Shown here piece after piece: positions 33,279-45,595 of a DNA stretch of 64,000 bases. Location: positions 1,674,001 to 1,738,000 of the forward strand of contig NZ_CP080095.1 in the NCBI RefSeq assembly GCF_019428685.1, written 5' to 3'. The translations under genes were made by a program, and so were the position numbers. Within the stretch, counting starts at the first letter, position 1. Each line of letters opens with the position of its first letter. The notes under the pieces are model-generated. The model made no database searches, had not been told where the DNA came from, and saw only the letters and a program-made list of their open reading frames with translations. This DNA comes from Paraburkholderia edwinii. GTDB lineage: Bacteria; Pseudomonadota; Gammaproteobacteria; Burkholderiales; Burkholderiaceae.

Positions 33279-34520
33279 ATGTTGTCGACTCCACTTCGCG
33301 TTTTCCTGCTGTTTTCCGCCGGCTACTTTGTCTCGTACGTGTTTCGCGGGGTCAATCTCGGTTTTGCGCCGCTCATCACGCACGAAATGGGGTTGTCCGC
33401 GACCGACCTCGGTCTGCTGACGAGCCTCTATTTCCTCGGCTTCGCCGGCGCGCAGATTCCGGCCGGCGTGTTGCTCGACCACTACGGTTCGCGCCGCACG
33501 ACCGCGGGCATGCTGCTGTTCGCAGCCGCGGGTATCTGGGTGTTCGGCGCCGCGCATGGCATTGGCGCAATGATGATCGGACGCCTCCTGATCGGCATCG
33601 GCGTGTCGGTGTGCCTGGGCGCCGCGTTCAAGGCGCTTGCGCAGCATTTTCCGGCGGCGCGCCTGCCGCTCGTCAATGGACTCACGATGGCCGTCGGCGG
33701 ACTCGGCGGTGTCGTGGTTGGCTCGCCGCTCACGTGGGTGCTCACGCTGACGACCTGGCGCACGGTTTGTGTCGGCCTCGGTGTGATGACCGTCGTCGTG
33801 GCCGTGATTTTGTGGGCCTGCGCGCCCGACACGAAGGACGCGCCGCGCCACATAACGCTGATGGGCCAGTTCAAGGGCACGGTCGATATTTTGCGCAGCG
33901 CGGCTTTCTGGAAAATCGCGTCGTTCCCCGTGATTACGCAAGGCGTGTTCTATGCGATGCAGTCGCTCTGGGTCGGCGCGTGGCTGCGCGACGTCAGCGA
34001 TTTCCAGCCGGGGCCGGCCGCGGCGCTCGTCTCGGTGCTCGGCTTCGCGATGATGGCCGGCTGCGTGGGCTTCGGTGCGGCCGCGCGCAGTCTCGAGCGG
34101 CGCGGCGTGTCGCTGTACGCGTTTTGCGGCATCGGCGGGGCGCTCTTCGTCGTCACGCAAGTGCTGATCATGGTCGACGCGCCGCTGCCGGCCGGACTGC
34201 TGTGGGCGGCGTACGGCTTCTTCGGCGGCACAGGCATTCTGAGTTATGCGCTGTTGCCGCGCTATTTCGAGGCGCACATGATCGGCCGCGCGAACACGAC
34301 GATGAACCTCGTGATCTTCATGCTGATTTTCGGCTTCCAGGTTGGTGTGGGCGCGGTGCTGTCGCACTGGCCGGCGGTTGCGGGGCACTATCCGGCGACC
34401 GCACACCTGACCACGTGGGCGATCCTGCTCGGCCTGCAGATCGCCGGGGCGATCTGGTACGTATTGCCGAGCCGGGTGCTACCGGATGCCGCGCAAATGC
34501 TCGCGAAGCAGCAGTCGTAG
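33279..34520 (+). CDS. Major facilitator superfamily transporter
   Basis: The protein has 413 residues with about 12 predicted membrane segments. It begins STPLRVFLLFSAGYFVSYVFRGVN; the first cytoplasmic loop GVLLDHYGSRRTTAGMLL is the MFS motif A (GxLxDrxGrrr). Between helices 6 and 7 lies a loop around PDTKDAPRHITLMGQFKGTVDIL. Substrate cannot be told; many relatives are sugar or organic-acid permeases. The gene stands alone between mltD and carA. ATG 33279 is used because an upstream TTG start only adds a short hydrophilic stretch. Confidence 0.88.
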   Translation: MLSTPLRVFLLFSAGYFVSYVFRGVNLGFAPLITHEMGLSATDLGLLTSLYFLGFAGAQIPAGVLLDHYGSRRTTAGMLLFAAAGIWVFGAAHGIGAMMIGRLLIGIGVSVCLGAAFKALAQHFPAARLPLVNGLTMAVGGLGGVVVGSPLTWVLTLTTWRTVCVGLGVMTVVVAVILWACAPDTKDAPRHITLMGQFKGTVDILRSAAFWKIASFPVITQGVFYAMQSLWVGAWLRDVSDFQPGPAAALVSVLGFAMMAGCVGFGAAARSLERRGVSLYAFCGIGGALFVVTQVLIMVDAPLPAGLLWAAYGFFGGTGILSYALLPRYFEAHMIGRANTTMNLVIFMLIFGFQVGVGAVLSHWPAVAGHYPATAHLTTWAILLGLQIAGAIWYVLPSRVLPDAAQMLAKQQS

Positions 34521-34896
34521 GCCTCAGTCGCAAGCTCCGTGGAGCGGTTCGCGCGCCGGCGCAGCTATCTCGGATTTGAAGGGAAGGGCGCTTTCGGGCT
34601 ATAATTCCAAGGTTTGAGCTTATCAACCCGCACCCTAGCGCCTACCTCTTTTAAACCGTTCATCCGCCGCCGCGCCCGCTGTTTCGCTTCCGGCTTTGCT
34701 CTCGTCGCGCCGCTGTTTCCGCCTCCGTCGCGGACTGGCCGCGCAAGATGCGAACCCTGCGAACTCAAAGCGATCCGGCCGCGCCACGCGAGCGGGCTCA
34801 CGCCTGCATCGGCCGGCACGCTGTCGCACAACGCGCACGCATCGGCACGAGCGGATGAACAGGTCGGCAACAGGGTGTTCCGCCAAGGAGTCCCCC
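34521..34896 (+). promoter_or_regulatory. carAB promoter and long leader
   Basis: This 376-base space has no gene. TTGAAG (34576-34581) and TATAAT (34600-34605) with an 18-base spacer form a good sigma70 promoter, giving a leader of about 285 bases before carA. The leader is GC-rich. I do not recognise a PyrR-type or other riboswitch in it. E. coli carAB is regulated by pyrimidines and arginine; whether this leader does so is unknown. Confidence 0.6.
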
Positions 34897-36063
34897 GTGT
34901 TGCCGTCATTTTCTCCCGCTCTGCTCGCGCTTGCCGACGGCACGGTCTTTCGTGGTTACTCGATCGGCGCCGCCGGTCATACGATCGGTGAAGTCGTGTT
35001 CAACACGGCGATCACCGGCTATCAGGAAATCCTGACCGACCCGAGCTACGCGCAGCAGATCGTCACGCTGACGTATCCGCATATCGGCAATGTCGGCGTC
35101 AATGCAGAAGACGTAGAAGCCACGAAAGTCCATGCCGCCGGCCTGATCATCCGCGATCTGCCGGTTCTCGCGTCGAACTTCCGCATGGAGCGTACGCTGT
35201 CCGACTATCTGCGCGACGAAGGCGTCGTTGCGATCGCCGGTCTCGATACGCGCAAGCTCACGCGCATTCTGCGCGACGAGGGCGCGCAGAACGGCGCCAT
35301 TCTCGCCGGCTCCGATGACGAAACGAAGGCAATCGAGCTCGCGCGTTCGTTCCCCGGCCTCGCGGGCATGGACCTCGCGAAGGTCGTATCGACGAAAAGC
35401 CAGTACGAGTGGAAGCAGACCGAGTGGCGCCTCGGCAGCGGCTTCGGCCTGCAGAACACGCCGAAGTATCGTGTGGTCGCCTTCGACTACGGCGTCAAGC
35501 ACAACATCCTGCGCATGCTCGCGGAGCGCGGCTGCCAGGTGACCGTGCTGCCCGCTGAAGCCACCGCGGCCGACGCGTTCGCGCTCAACCCGGACGGCGT
35601 GTTCCTGTCGAACGGTCCCGGCGACCCGGAGCCGTGCGACTACGCGATCGAAGCGACGCGCGAATTTATCGCGCGCGGCATTCCGACCTTCGGCATCTGC
35701 CTCGGCCATCAGATCATGGGCCTCGCGGTCGGCGCGAAGACCATGAAGATGAAAACCGGCCACCACGGCGCGAACCATCCGGTCAAGGATCTCGCAGACG
35801 GCCGTGTCGTGATCACGTCGCAGAATCACGGCTTCGCGGTCGATGCGGCCACGCTGCCCGCGAACGCGAAGGTCACGCACGTGTCGCTGTTCGACGGCAC
35901 GCTGCAGGGCTTCGCGCTGACCGACAAGCCCGCGTTCTGCTTCCAGGGTCACCCGGAAGCGTCGCCGGGTCCGCATGACATCGGCTATCTGTTCGACCGC
36001 TTCACCGCGCTGATGGATGCCCGCAAGCACAGCAGCGCCAATAGCCATACCGCGGCGGCATAA
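34897..36063 (+). CDS. carA: Carbamoyl-phosphate synthase small subunit
   Basis: The protein has 388 residues (E. coli CarA 382). It starts at GTG 34897 with AAGGAG six bases upstream (TTG at 34900 is the alternative). The N-terminal domain has [31 protein letters not shown]. The class I glutamine amidotransferase domain carries the catalytic Cys in [13 protein letters not shown] and the His/Glu in [14 protein letters not shown]. It supplies ammonia from glutamine to CarB for carbamoyl phosphate, the precursor of arginine and pyrimidines. carB follows after 173 bases. Confidence 0.96.
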   Translation: MLPSFSPALLALADGTVFRGYSIGAAGHTIGEVVFNTAITGYQEILTDPSYAQQIVTLTYPHIGNVGVNAEDVEATKVHAAGLIIRDLPVLASNFRMERTLSDYLRDEGVVAIAGLDTRKLTRILRDEGAQNGAILAGSDDETKAIELARSFPGLAGMDLAKVVSTKSQYEWKQTEWRLGSGFGLQNTPKYRVVAFDYGVKHNILRMLAERGCQVTVLPAEATAADAFALNPDGVFLSNGPGDPEPCDYAIEATREFIARGIPTFGICLGHQIMGLAVGAKTMKMKTGHHGANHPVKDLADGRVVITSQNHGFAVDAATLPANAKVTHVSLFDGTLQGFALTDKPAFCFQGHPEASPGPHDIGYLFDRFTALMDARKHSSANSHTAAA

Positions 36064-36236
36064 GCATCTCGCTCGCGTACGCGAAATAGAACTGGGCGCG
36101 CGTAGCGGGGCGGTCATACCGGCCCCGCGACTTCAGTGCGCCACCGGAAAGAACCGCAGTAACCCTGCATGGGACCGGAGTAAGCGCTCAAGCGCCCACT
36201 CCAGTCGACACTGCATCAAAGATTAGCGAGAGCGTT

Positions 36237-39491
<3,255 letters not shown>

Positions 39492-39521
39492 GGCTTCGAA
39501 TCTGAGTCGAAGCTGTATGTG

Positions 39522-39626
39522 CCGCGGTTAAGCGGCGTCCCTGAAGGTACCGGATCGGGCTCTTGTACGAGCGCCCCGGGATCGGGTACCTCTTTGGGGA
39601 TGCACTTAACCGCGGTTGATTTTTTT
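39522..39626 (+). terminator. Large nested hairpin with T-run between carB and greA
   Basis: CCGCGGTTAAG (39522-39532) and CTTAACCGCGG (39605-39615) are perfect 11-bp inverted arms. Between them AGGTACC (39545-39551) pairs with GGTACCT (39585-39591) and further GC-rich stems fill the middle. TTGATTTTTTT follows. It resembles a very long terminator or attenuator ahead of greA. Confidence 0.6.
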
Positions 39627-39656
39627 GAAGGCCGTTTTTTTGCCAAAGAGTTGTTT

Positions 39657-40133
39657 ATGAGCACTATTCCATTGACGAAACGCGGCGCTGACCAATTGCG
39701 CGATGAATTGCAGCGCCTGAAATCGGTTGAACGTCCTGCGGTCATCAATTCGATCGCGGAAGCGCGTGCCCAGGGCGATCTGTCGGAAAACGCCGAATAC
39801 GACGCAGCAAAAGAGAAGCAGGGTTTTATCGAAGGGCGTATCGCCGACATCGAATCGAAGCTGGCTGCCGCGCAGATCATCGACCCCGCCGCACTCGATG
39901 CGGAAGGGCGCGTCGTGTTTGCGGCTACGGTCGAGCTCGAAGATCTCAACAGCGGCGACACCGTGACCTATCAGATCGTCGGTGACGACGAAGCGGATCT
40001 CGCGCACGGCCTGATCTCGGTGAGCTCGCCGATCGCGCGCGCACTGATCGGCAAGTCCGAAGGCGATGTCGCATCGGTGCAGGCGCCGAGCGGTGTGCGC
40101 GAATACGAGATCATCTCGGTTCGTTACGTTTAA
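39657..40133 (+). CDS. greA: Transcription elongation factor GreA
   Basis: The protein has 158 residues, the same length as E. coli GreA. It begins [22 protein letters not shown]; the coiled-coil tip has [20 protein letters not shown] with the acidic residues that bring a metal ion to the RNA polymerase active site. The C-terminal FKBP-like domain ends [18 protein letters not shown]. It rescues backtracked RNA polymerase by stimulating transcript cleavage. It stands 165 bases after carB, behind a large hairpin, so its expression could depend on read-through or on its own promoter. Confidence 0.97.
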   Translation: MSTIPLTKRGADQLRDELQRLKSVERPAVINSIAEARAQGDLSENAEYDAAKEKQGFIEGRIADIESKLAAAQIIDPAALDAEGRVVFAATVELEDLNSGDTVTYQIVGDDEADLAHGLISVSSPIARALIGKSEGDVASVQAPSGVREYEIISVRYV

Positions 40134-40158
40134 CTCCGATACGCGCCCGGTGATCTCG

Positions 40159-40674
40159 ATGCCGCATCGAATCTTCCGCCTGTTGACGGTCGTGTGGGTC
40201 GGCAGTCTGCTGACGATCGGCTATGCGGTCGTGCCCGTGCTGTTCGCGTCGCTCGATCGCATCACGGCGGGTTCCGTTGCTGCGCAGCTGTTTCGCATCG
40301 AAGGCGTGATCGGCGTCGTGTGCGGCGTGTTGCTGCTTGCGCTGTGCAACGTGCTGATTCGCCGCGACGAGATCGCGTATAAACGGCTGCGCTGGCTCGT
40401 GGCCGGCATGCTCGTCTGCGTGCTGGTCGGATATTTCGCGCTGCAGCCGTTTATGAACGCACTGCGCATCGCGGCGCAGGAAGCAGGCACGGATGTCGGC
40501 CATTCGGTTTATGCGAGCCGCTTCGGTATGCTGCACGGCGTGTCGAGTCTGTTCTATCTGATTGAGAGTCTGCTGGCGCTCGTGCTCGTTTGGAAATTGC
40601 CGACTGCCACAGCGGCGGCAATGTCAGGGACGCACACGGGATCGGCTGCCGGTCGCCCTGAAGCGGCCGGCTGA
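40159..40674 (+). CDS. DUF4149 family membrane protein
   Basis: The protein has 171 residues and four membrane segments (LLTVVWVGSLLTIGYAVVPVLFASL; GVIGVVCGVLLLALCNVLI; LRWLVAGMLVCVLVGYFAL; MLHGVSSLFYLIESLLALVLVWKL). FASLD followed by AAQLFRIEGVIG and RFGMLHGVSS are the typical marks of DUF4149. Function is unknown. It follows greA by 25 bases and may be cotranscribed, an association common in beta-proteobacteria. GTG at 40150 is an alternative start three codons upstream. Confidence 0.85.
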   Translation: MPHRIFRLLTVVWVGSLLTIGYAVVPVLFASLDRITAGSVAAQLFRIEGVIGVVCGVLLLALCNVLIRRDEIAYKRLRWLVAGMLVCVLVGYFALQPFMNALRIAAQEAGTDVGHSVYASRFGMLHGVSSLFYLIESLLALVLVWKLPTATAAAMSGTHTGSAAGRPEAAG

Positions 40675-40696
40675 CTGTCGGCGTTTGTCGGCGTTC

Positions 40697-40719
40697 AAGC
40701 CGCACGTTGTGCGGCTTCT
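40697..40719. terminator. Terminator between DUF4149 gene and yhbY
   Basis: AAGCCGCAC (40697-40705) and GTGCGGCTT (40709-40717) form a 9-bp stem with a 3-base loop between two convergent genes. The T-run is short (CTT). Confidence 0.6.
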
Positions 40720-40900
40720 TCCGCGCGATGTAAAGACGAATCCTGGCTGGGTACGGAAGGGCGGTTAAGCTACCGCCTGCGACCTCATGTCGCACGTCGC
40801 AAGCACGGTGCCGTTGCATGTGGCGGCCTTGCCTGCACCGCCTCTTCGCTTGAGTTTCGTTGTGACGTTTCGCCGCATGCGGCGTGCGGCGTCCTAGCGG

Positions 40901-41437
40901 TTATTTGCTCGATTGATGTTGCCGCTTCGCGCTGGTCTGCCGTTTCTTTGCGCGCTTGATATTGCCGCCCGCGGTCACGCGTTCGTTGCCGCGTACCAGA
41001 ACCTTCTGCGGCTTCGGCCGGCGCATCGGGTTATCGGTGGAAGTCTTGACGACCTTGACGACGCGCGGTGCCCGGCCCCGCGCGGATTCTTTTTCGGCGG
41101 CAGCGGCTTCGCCCGCGCTCGGCAAGGCATTGCGACGCGACGACCGGGTTGCGGGACGCGCGGCTTCGGGCTTCCAGATCACGAGCAGCTTACCGATATG
41201 CTGGATCGGCGCGGCGCCGAGGCGATCGCAGATTTCGTCGTAGATCGCGACACGTTCGTCGCGCTCGTCGCCGAATACGCGAATCTTGATCAGTTCGTGG
41301 GCGACCAGGTGGACTTCGATTTCTGCCAGCACGGCATCGGTCAAGCCCTCGGCGCCTACGAGCACGACGGGTTTGAGCGCATGAGCCTGCGAGCGCAGCG
41401 AGGCGCGTTGTTCGGAGGAGACTTTGAGGGCTGGCAT
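40901..41437 (-). CDS. yhbY: YhbY-type CRM-domain RNA-binding protein with basic tail
   Basis: The protein has 178 residues. The first 95 form the CRS1-YhbY (CRM) domain: LRSQAHALKPVVLVGAEGLTDAVLAEIEVHLVAHELIKIRVFGDERDERVAIYDEICDRLGAAPIQHIGKLLVIWKP. E. coli YhbY is only 97 residues and binds the large ribosomal subunit precursor. Here the additional 80 residues are basic and low in complexity (GNIKRAKKRQTSAKRQHQSSK at the end), probably an extra rRNA-binding tail. It is divergent from rlmE, whose enzyme acts on the same ribosomal subunit. Confidence 0.88.
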   Translation of the reverse strand: MPALKVSSEQRASLRSQAHALKPVVLVGAEGLTDAVLAEIEVHLVAHELIKIRVFGDERDERVAIYDEICDRLGAAPIQHIGKLLVIWKPEAARPATRSSRRNALPSAGEAAAAEKESARGRAPRVVKVVKTSTDNPMRRPKPQKVLVRGNERVTAGGNIKRAKKRQTSAKRQHQSSK

Positions 41438-41757
41438 GGAAGGTGAGGGACTCGACTAAAATGGCACCGCTGCGACCGCGGTCTGCACGCGGCGGCATAC
41501 GTAGAGTGTGCATCTGATACGACCGCGGCGCGAACGCGCAGCGGCAGGCAGGTGCGGGCTATAGGTGCTGGCTGTTTTGCTGGCGGTTGAGTTGGCTATA
41601 GGTGCGGGCGAAAAAACGACCGGAAAAAACGGCCAGGAACAAACAACCCGGTACGGATCAGAATGCGGACCCAAAAGCGGCGCGCCCGCAGCCGCACAGA
41701 TTAAACGCGTATTATCCGCTAAAAGTGCGGCATCACGCAGCAAAAGTTCAACGATTA
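41438..41757. other. Divergent yhbY-rlmE intergenic region with direct repeat
   Basis: This 320-base region has no gene I can support. GGCTATAGGTGC occurs at 41557-41568 and 41594-41605, 37 bases apart, and GGTGCGGGC at 41551-41559 and 41601-41609. It must hold both promoters; I cannot place them with confidence. Confidence 0.45.
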
Positions 41758-42420
41758 ATGGCAAAAAACCGCTTTAACCAGTCGTGGCTGCACGACCACA
41801 TCAACGATCCGTACGTGAAAATGGCGCAACGGGAGGGCTATCGCGCCCGTGCCGCCTACAAGCTCAAAGAGATCGATGAGCAGGACAAGCTGATCCGCCC
41901 GGGCCAGGTCATCGTCGACCTCGGCGCTGCGCCCGGCAGCTGGAGCCAGTACGCGCGCAACAAGCTCGCCCAGAGTCCGCGGCGCGATGCGGCGCGCGAA
42001 GGCGGCATCGACGGCACGATCATCGCGCTCGATCTGCTGCCGATGGAGCCGATCGCGGATGTGCACTTCATCCAGGGCGACTTCCGCGAAGACAGCGTGC
42101 TCGAACAGCTGGAAGAAGTGGTCGGCGAACGCCTTGTCGACCTTGTAATTTCTGATATGGCGCCCAACCTGTCCGGAGTGGCGGTGGCGGATGCCGCGCG
42201 AATCGAGCATGTTTGCGACCTCGCGCTGGAGTTTTCGCAGAACCACCTGAAGCCGGATGGTGCCCTTTTAGTCAAATGTTTTCACGGCAGCGGTTACAGT
42301 CAGATCGTCGAAAAGTTCAAGCAGCAGTTTAAGACGGTGGCAGCCCGCAAACCGAAAGCATCGCGGGACAAATCGTCTGAGACGTTTATTTTGGGCAAAC
42401 ATTTGAAGCGTCCCCGTTGA
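41758..42420 (+). CDS. rlmE: 23S rRNA (uridine-2'-O)-methyltransferase
   Basis: The protein has 220 residues (E. coli RlmE/FtsJ 209). The N-terminal basic part ([35 protein letters not shown]) carries the first catalytic Lys. The SAM-binding motif is [16 protein letters not shown], the catalytic Asp lies in [12 protein letters not shown], the second Lys in [10 protein letters not shown] and the Glu in SSETFILGK. It methylates U2552 of 23S rRNA late in 50S assembly. It precedes ftsH, as in most gamma- and beta-proteobacteria. ATG 41758 gives the usual N-terminus. Confidence 0.95.
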   Translation: MAKNRFNQSWLHDHINDPYVKMAQREGYRARAAYKLKEIDEQDKLIRPGQVIVDLGAAPGSWSQYARNKLAQSPRRDAAREGGIDGTIIALDLLPMEPIADVHFIQGDFREDSVLEQLEEVVGERLVDLVISDMAPNLSGVAVADAARIEHVCDLALEFSQNHLKPDGALLVKCFHGSGYSQIVEKFKQQFKTVAARKPKASRDKSSETFILGKHLKRPR

Positions 42421-42603
42421 AAAACGCGATTCAAATGCCAGTTTGTTATTTTCAATGTGCCGGAAAACGGCGCCGGCGTTGTGCGGCTCGCTATATATGC
42501 GCTAGCGAATGCTTATGGCAGGGGTCTGCGGTCTGGATTAGAATGCCTGAGTGGTGCCGCAAGGCAAATGTAGGCGCTTGTCTATGAGTGAAGGAGTGGT
42601 GCT

Positions 42604-44493
42604 TTGAACAACAACATGTTTTCGAAGGCGGCAGTGTGGCTGGTTATCGCACTGGTGCTGTTTACGGTGTTCAAGCAGTTCGACAAGCCCCGTGTCCAGG
42701 AAGGCGTTTCCTATTCGCAGTTCATGGACGATGCGAAAAGCGGCAAGGTCAAGAGCGTCATCGTCCAGGGCCGCAATCTGACGGTGACCCCGGCGGACGG
42801 CCAGAAATACCAGATCGTGTCGCCGGGCGACATCTGGATGGTCGGCGACCTCATGAAGTATGGCGTTCAGGTCAGCGGCAAGGCTGACGACGAACCGAAC
42901 GCACTCGTTTCCGCGTTGTACTACCTCGGTCCGACGATCCTCATTATCGGCTTCTGGTTCTACATGATGAGGCAGATGCAGGGGGGCGGCAAAGGCGGGG
43001 CCTTCTCGTTCGGGAAATCCCGGGCGCGCCTGATCGACGAGAACAACAACGCAATCAATTTCTCCGACGTCGCCGGCTGCGACGAAGCGAAGGAAGAAGT
43101 GTCCGAACTGGTCGACTTCCTGCGCGATCCACAAAAGTTCCAGAAGCTGGGCGGGCGCATTCCGCGCGGCGTACTGCTTGTCGGCCCGCCGGGAACCGGT
43201 AAGACGCTGCTCGCGCGCGCCATTGCCGGTGAAGCGAAAGTGCCGTTCTTCAGCATCTCGGGTTCGGACTTCGTCGAAATGTTCGTCGGTGTCGGTGCCG
43301 CACGTGTGCGCGACATGTTCGAGCAGGCGAAGAAGCACGCGCCCTGTATCGTGTTCATCGACGAAATCGACGCGGTTGGCCGCCATCGTGGCGCCGGCAT
43401 GGGCGGCGGCAACGACGAACGCGAGCAGACGTTGAACCAGATGCTCGTCGAGATGGACGGCTTTGAGGCGAATTCCGGTGTGATCGTGATCGCCGCGACG
43501 AACCGTTCGGACGTGCTCGACAAGGCGCTGCTGCGCCCGGGCCGTTTCGACCGCCAGGTCTATGTCGGCTTGCCTGATATCCGCGGTCGTGAGCACATCA
43601 TGAAGGTGCATCTGCGCAAGGTGCCGATTGCGAACGACGTCGATGCGGCAGTGATCGCGCGCGGCACGCCGGGCTTTTCGGGCGCCGATCTCGCGAACCT
43701 CGTGAACGAAGCGGCGCTGTTCGCCGCACGTCGTGGCAAGCGCATCGTCGAGATGCAGGACTTTGAAGACGCGAAAGACAAGATCTTCATGGGTCCGGAG
43801 CGCAAGTCGGCGGTGATCCGCGAGGACGCGAAGCGCGCAACGGCTTATCACGAGTCCGGTCACGCGGTGATTGCGAAGCTGCTGCCGAAGGCGGACCCGG
43901 TGCACAAGGTCACGATCATTCCGCGCGGCCGTGCACTCGGTGTGACGTGGCAGCTGCCGGAGCACGACAACGAGACGTACTCGAAGGAATACCTGCTGGA
44001 TCGCCTCGCGATCCTGTTCGGCGGCCGGGTTGCCGAAGAGCTGTTCCTGAACCTGATCAGCACCGGCGCGTCGGACGACTTCAACAAGGCGACGGCGACC
44101 GCCCGCGCAATGGTCGCGCGCTTCGGCATGACGGACGCGTTGGGGCCGATGGTCTATGTCGACGACGAAAACGATGCATCGCCGTTTGGCCGCGGTTTCA
44201 CACGCACCATTTCGGAAGCGACGCAGCAGAAGGTCGACGCGGAAATCCGCAGCGTGCTGGATCAGCAGTACAACCTCGCGAAGCGTCTGCTGGACGAGAA
44301 CCGCGACAAGGTTGAAGCCATGACTGCGGCGCTGATGGAATGGGAAACGATCGACGCCGACCAGATCAACGACATCATGGCTGGTCGTCCGCCGCGCTCG
44401 CCGAAGAGTTCGCCGTCGCCGGGCGATGCGCCGTCGGGCGGCAGCAGCCCGGGCGCTGAAGTCAAGCCGGGTAGCGCCACGGCGCCGGCCTGA
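42604..44493 (+). CDS. ftsH: ATP-dependent membrane zinc protease FtsH
   Basis: The protein has 629 residues. It starts at TTG 42604 (GAAGGAG upstream) with [20 protein letters not shown], the first membrane segment; a periplasmic part follows, and the second segment is [19 protein letters not shown]. The AAA domain has Walker [11 protein letters not shown], Walker [13 protein letters not shown] and the SRH region [20 protein letters not shown]. The zinc site is [12 protein letters not shown] (HESGH). It degrades membrane and regulatory proteins such as LpxC and sigma32. The C-terminus is Pro/Ser/Gly-rich. folP and glmM follow, an order also found in E. coli. Confidence 0.97.
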   Translation: MNNNMFSKAAVWLVIALVLFTVFKQFDKPRVQEGVSYSQFMDDAKSGKVKSVIVQGRNLTVTPADGQKYQIVSPGDIWMVGDLMKYGVQVSGKADDEPNALVSALYYLGPTILIIGFWFYMMRQMQGGGKGGAFSFGKSRARLIDENNNAINFSDVAGCDEAKEEVSELVDFLRDPQKFQKLGGRIPRGVLLVGPPGTGKTLLARAIAGEAKVPFFSISGSDFVEMFVGVGAARVRDMFEQAKKHAPCIVFIDEIDAVGRHRGAGMGGGNDEREQTLNQMLVEMDGFEANSGVIVIAATNRSDVLDKALLRPGRFDRQVYVGLPDIRGREHIMKVHLRKVPIANDVDAAVIARGTPGFSGADLANLVNEAALFAARRGKRIVEMQDFEDAKDKIFMGPERKSAVIREDAKRATAYHESGHAVIAKLLPKADPVHKVTIIPRGRALGVTWQLPEHDNETYSKEYLLDRLAILFGGRVAEELFLNLISTGASDDFNKATATARAMVARFGMTDALGPMVYVDDENDASPFGRGFTRTISEATQQKVDAEIRSVLDQQYNLAKRLLDENRDKVEAMTAALMEWETIDADQINDIMAGRPPRSPKSSPSPGDAPSGGSSPGAEVKPGSATAPA

Positions 44494-44514
44494 TCGAGGC
44501 CTTACTCAGTACAC

Positions 44515-44550
44515 GGGCCGGTGTCCATCGCACCGGCCCGTTTTGTATTT
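44515..44550 (+). terminator. Terminator after ftsH
   Basis: GGGCCGGTG (44515-44523) and CACCGGCCC (44531-44539) form a 9-bp stem with a 7-base loop, followed by GTTTTGTATTTT. It separates ftsH from folP, which must then have its own promoter or use read-through. Confidence 0.85.
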
Positions 44551-44686
44551 TGTGGACTCATGTAGTCGGATTAGCGCCGAACAAGTTCTAACAAGCGGGG
44601 GCTTGTCCAAAAAAGGGATTCGCGTCACCGGTTCCATCAAGCCGGTTGCCAAAACCGGATTCACTCAACTTCACGCTCTCTCATCC

Positions 44687-45571
44687 GTGTCTACTGACGC
44701 ATCTCCGAGGCAACATGACGAGCCGCTGCAATGTGGCCGCTTCACCCTGTCGTTCGAGCGCCCGCTCGTCATGGGCATCCTCAACGTCACGCCCGATTCG
44801 TTTTCGGACGGCGGCAGCTACATCGCGCAAGGCGATGCGCTGCGCCAGGCAGAACGGATGCTGCTCGACGGCGCGGACATCATCGATATCGGCGGCGAGT
44901 CGACGCGGCCCGGTGCGCCGCCCGTCGCGCTCGATGACGAGCTGGCGCGCGTCATCCCGCTGATCGAACAGTTGCGCGGTGCGAACCTGCCGTTGTCAAT
45001 CGACACGTATAAGCCGGAAGTCATGCGCGCCGCGCTTGCAGCCGGAGCCGACATGATTAACGATATCTGGGCTTTCCGGATGCCCGGCGCGATCGACGCG
45101 GTGCGCGACAGCGCCTGTGCCTTGTGCGCGATGCATATGCTCGGCGAGCCCCGCACGATGCAGGTCGGCGAGCCCGCGTATCGCGACGTCGTCGCGGATG
45201 TTCGGGCGTTCCTTGTCGAGCGAACGGAAGCGCTGCTACAAGCGGGGGTCGCGCGGCAGCGTCTCGTCGTCGATCCGGGATTTGGTTTCGGCAAGACAGT
45301 CGAGCACAATTACACTTTGCTTGCGCACCTGCCTGAGACGGCACCGGGCGGCACTGCGCCGCTTCCGGTACTCGCCGGCATATCGCGCAAGTCGATGCTC
45401 GGCGCGGTGACCGGCCGCACGGTAGCAAGCGAACGGGTAGCAGCAAGCATTGCAGCCGCGGTGTGTGCGGCTGAGCGCGGCGCGTCGATCATTCGTGTAC
45501 ACGACGTCGCGCAAACGGTCGATGCACTGAAGATATGGTCGGCAACGCGTGCCGCGGCACGCCGCAGCTGA
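44687..45571 (+). CDS. folP: Dihydropteroate synthase
   Basis: The protein has 294 residues from the GTG at 44687 (E. coli FolP 282). Both signature regions are present: VMGILNVTPDSFSDGGSY near the start and ADIIDIGGESTRPGA. Later motifs are NDIWAFRMPGA, VVDPGFGFGKTVEHN and the C-terminal SIIRVHDVAQTVDALKIW. It joins p-aminobenzoate to the pterin pyrophosphate in folate synthesis and is the target of sulfonamides. The start is uncertain because no clear ribosome site is seen; the first 25 residues are poorly conserved. Confidence 0.93.
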   Translation: MSTDASPRQHDEPLQCGRFTLSFERPLVMGILNVTPDSFSDGGSYIAQGDALRQAERMLLDGADIIDIGGESTRPGAPPVALDDELARVIPLIEQLRGANLPLSIDTYKPEVMRAALAAGADMINDIWAFRMPGAIDAVRDSACALCAMHMLGEPRTMQVGEPAYRDVVADVRAFLVERTEALLQAGVARQRLVVDPGFGFGKTVEHNYTLLAHLPETAPGGTAPLPVLAGISRKSMLGAVTGRTVASERVAASIAAAVCAAERGASIIRVHDVAQTVDALKIWSATRAAARRS

Positions 45572-45595
45572 CTCCACAAAGAGGAAAACCCAACA

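Noticed and set aside
33266..34579. Second plus-strand frame of 437 codons over the MFS gene
   Set aside because: Arg-rich frame without membrane segments; the other frame encodes a clear 12-helix transporter.
34606..34896. carA leader considered as a small gene
   Set aside because: Frames here lack ribosome sites and have shadow-like composition; the region fits an untranslated leader.
39522..39626. carB-greA structure considered as a riboswitch
   Set aside because: No match to the conserved cores I know; the long perfect outer stem with T-run fits a terminator or attenuator better.
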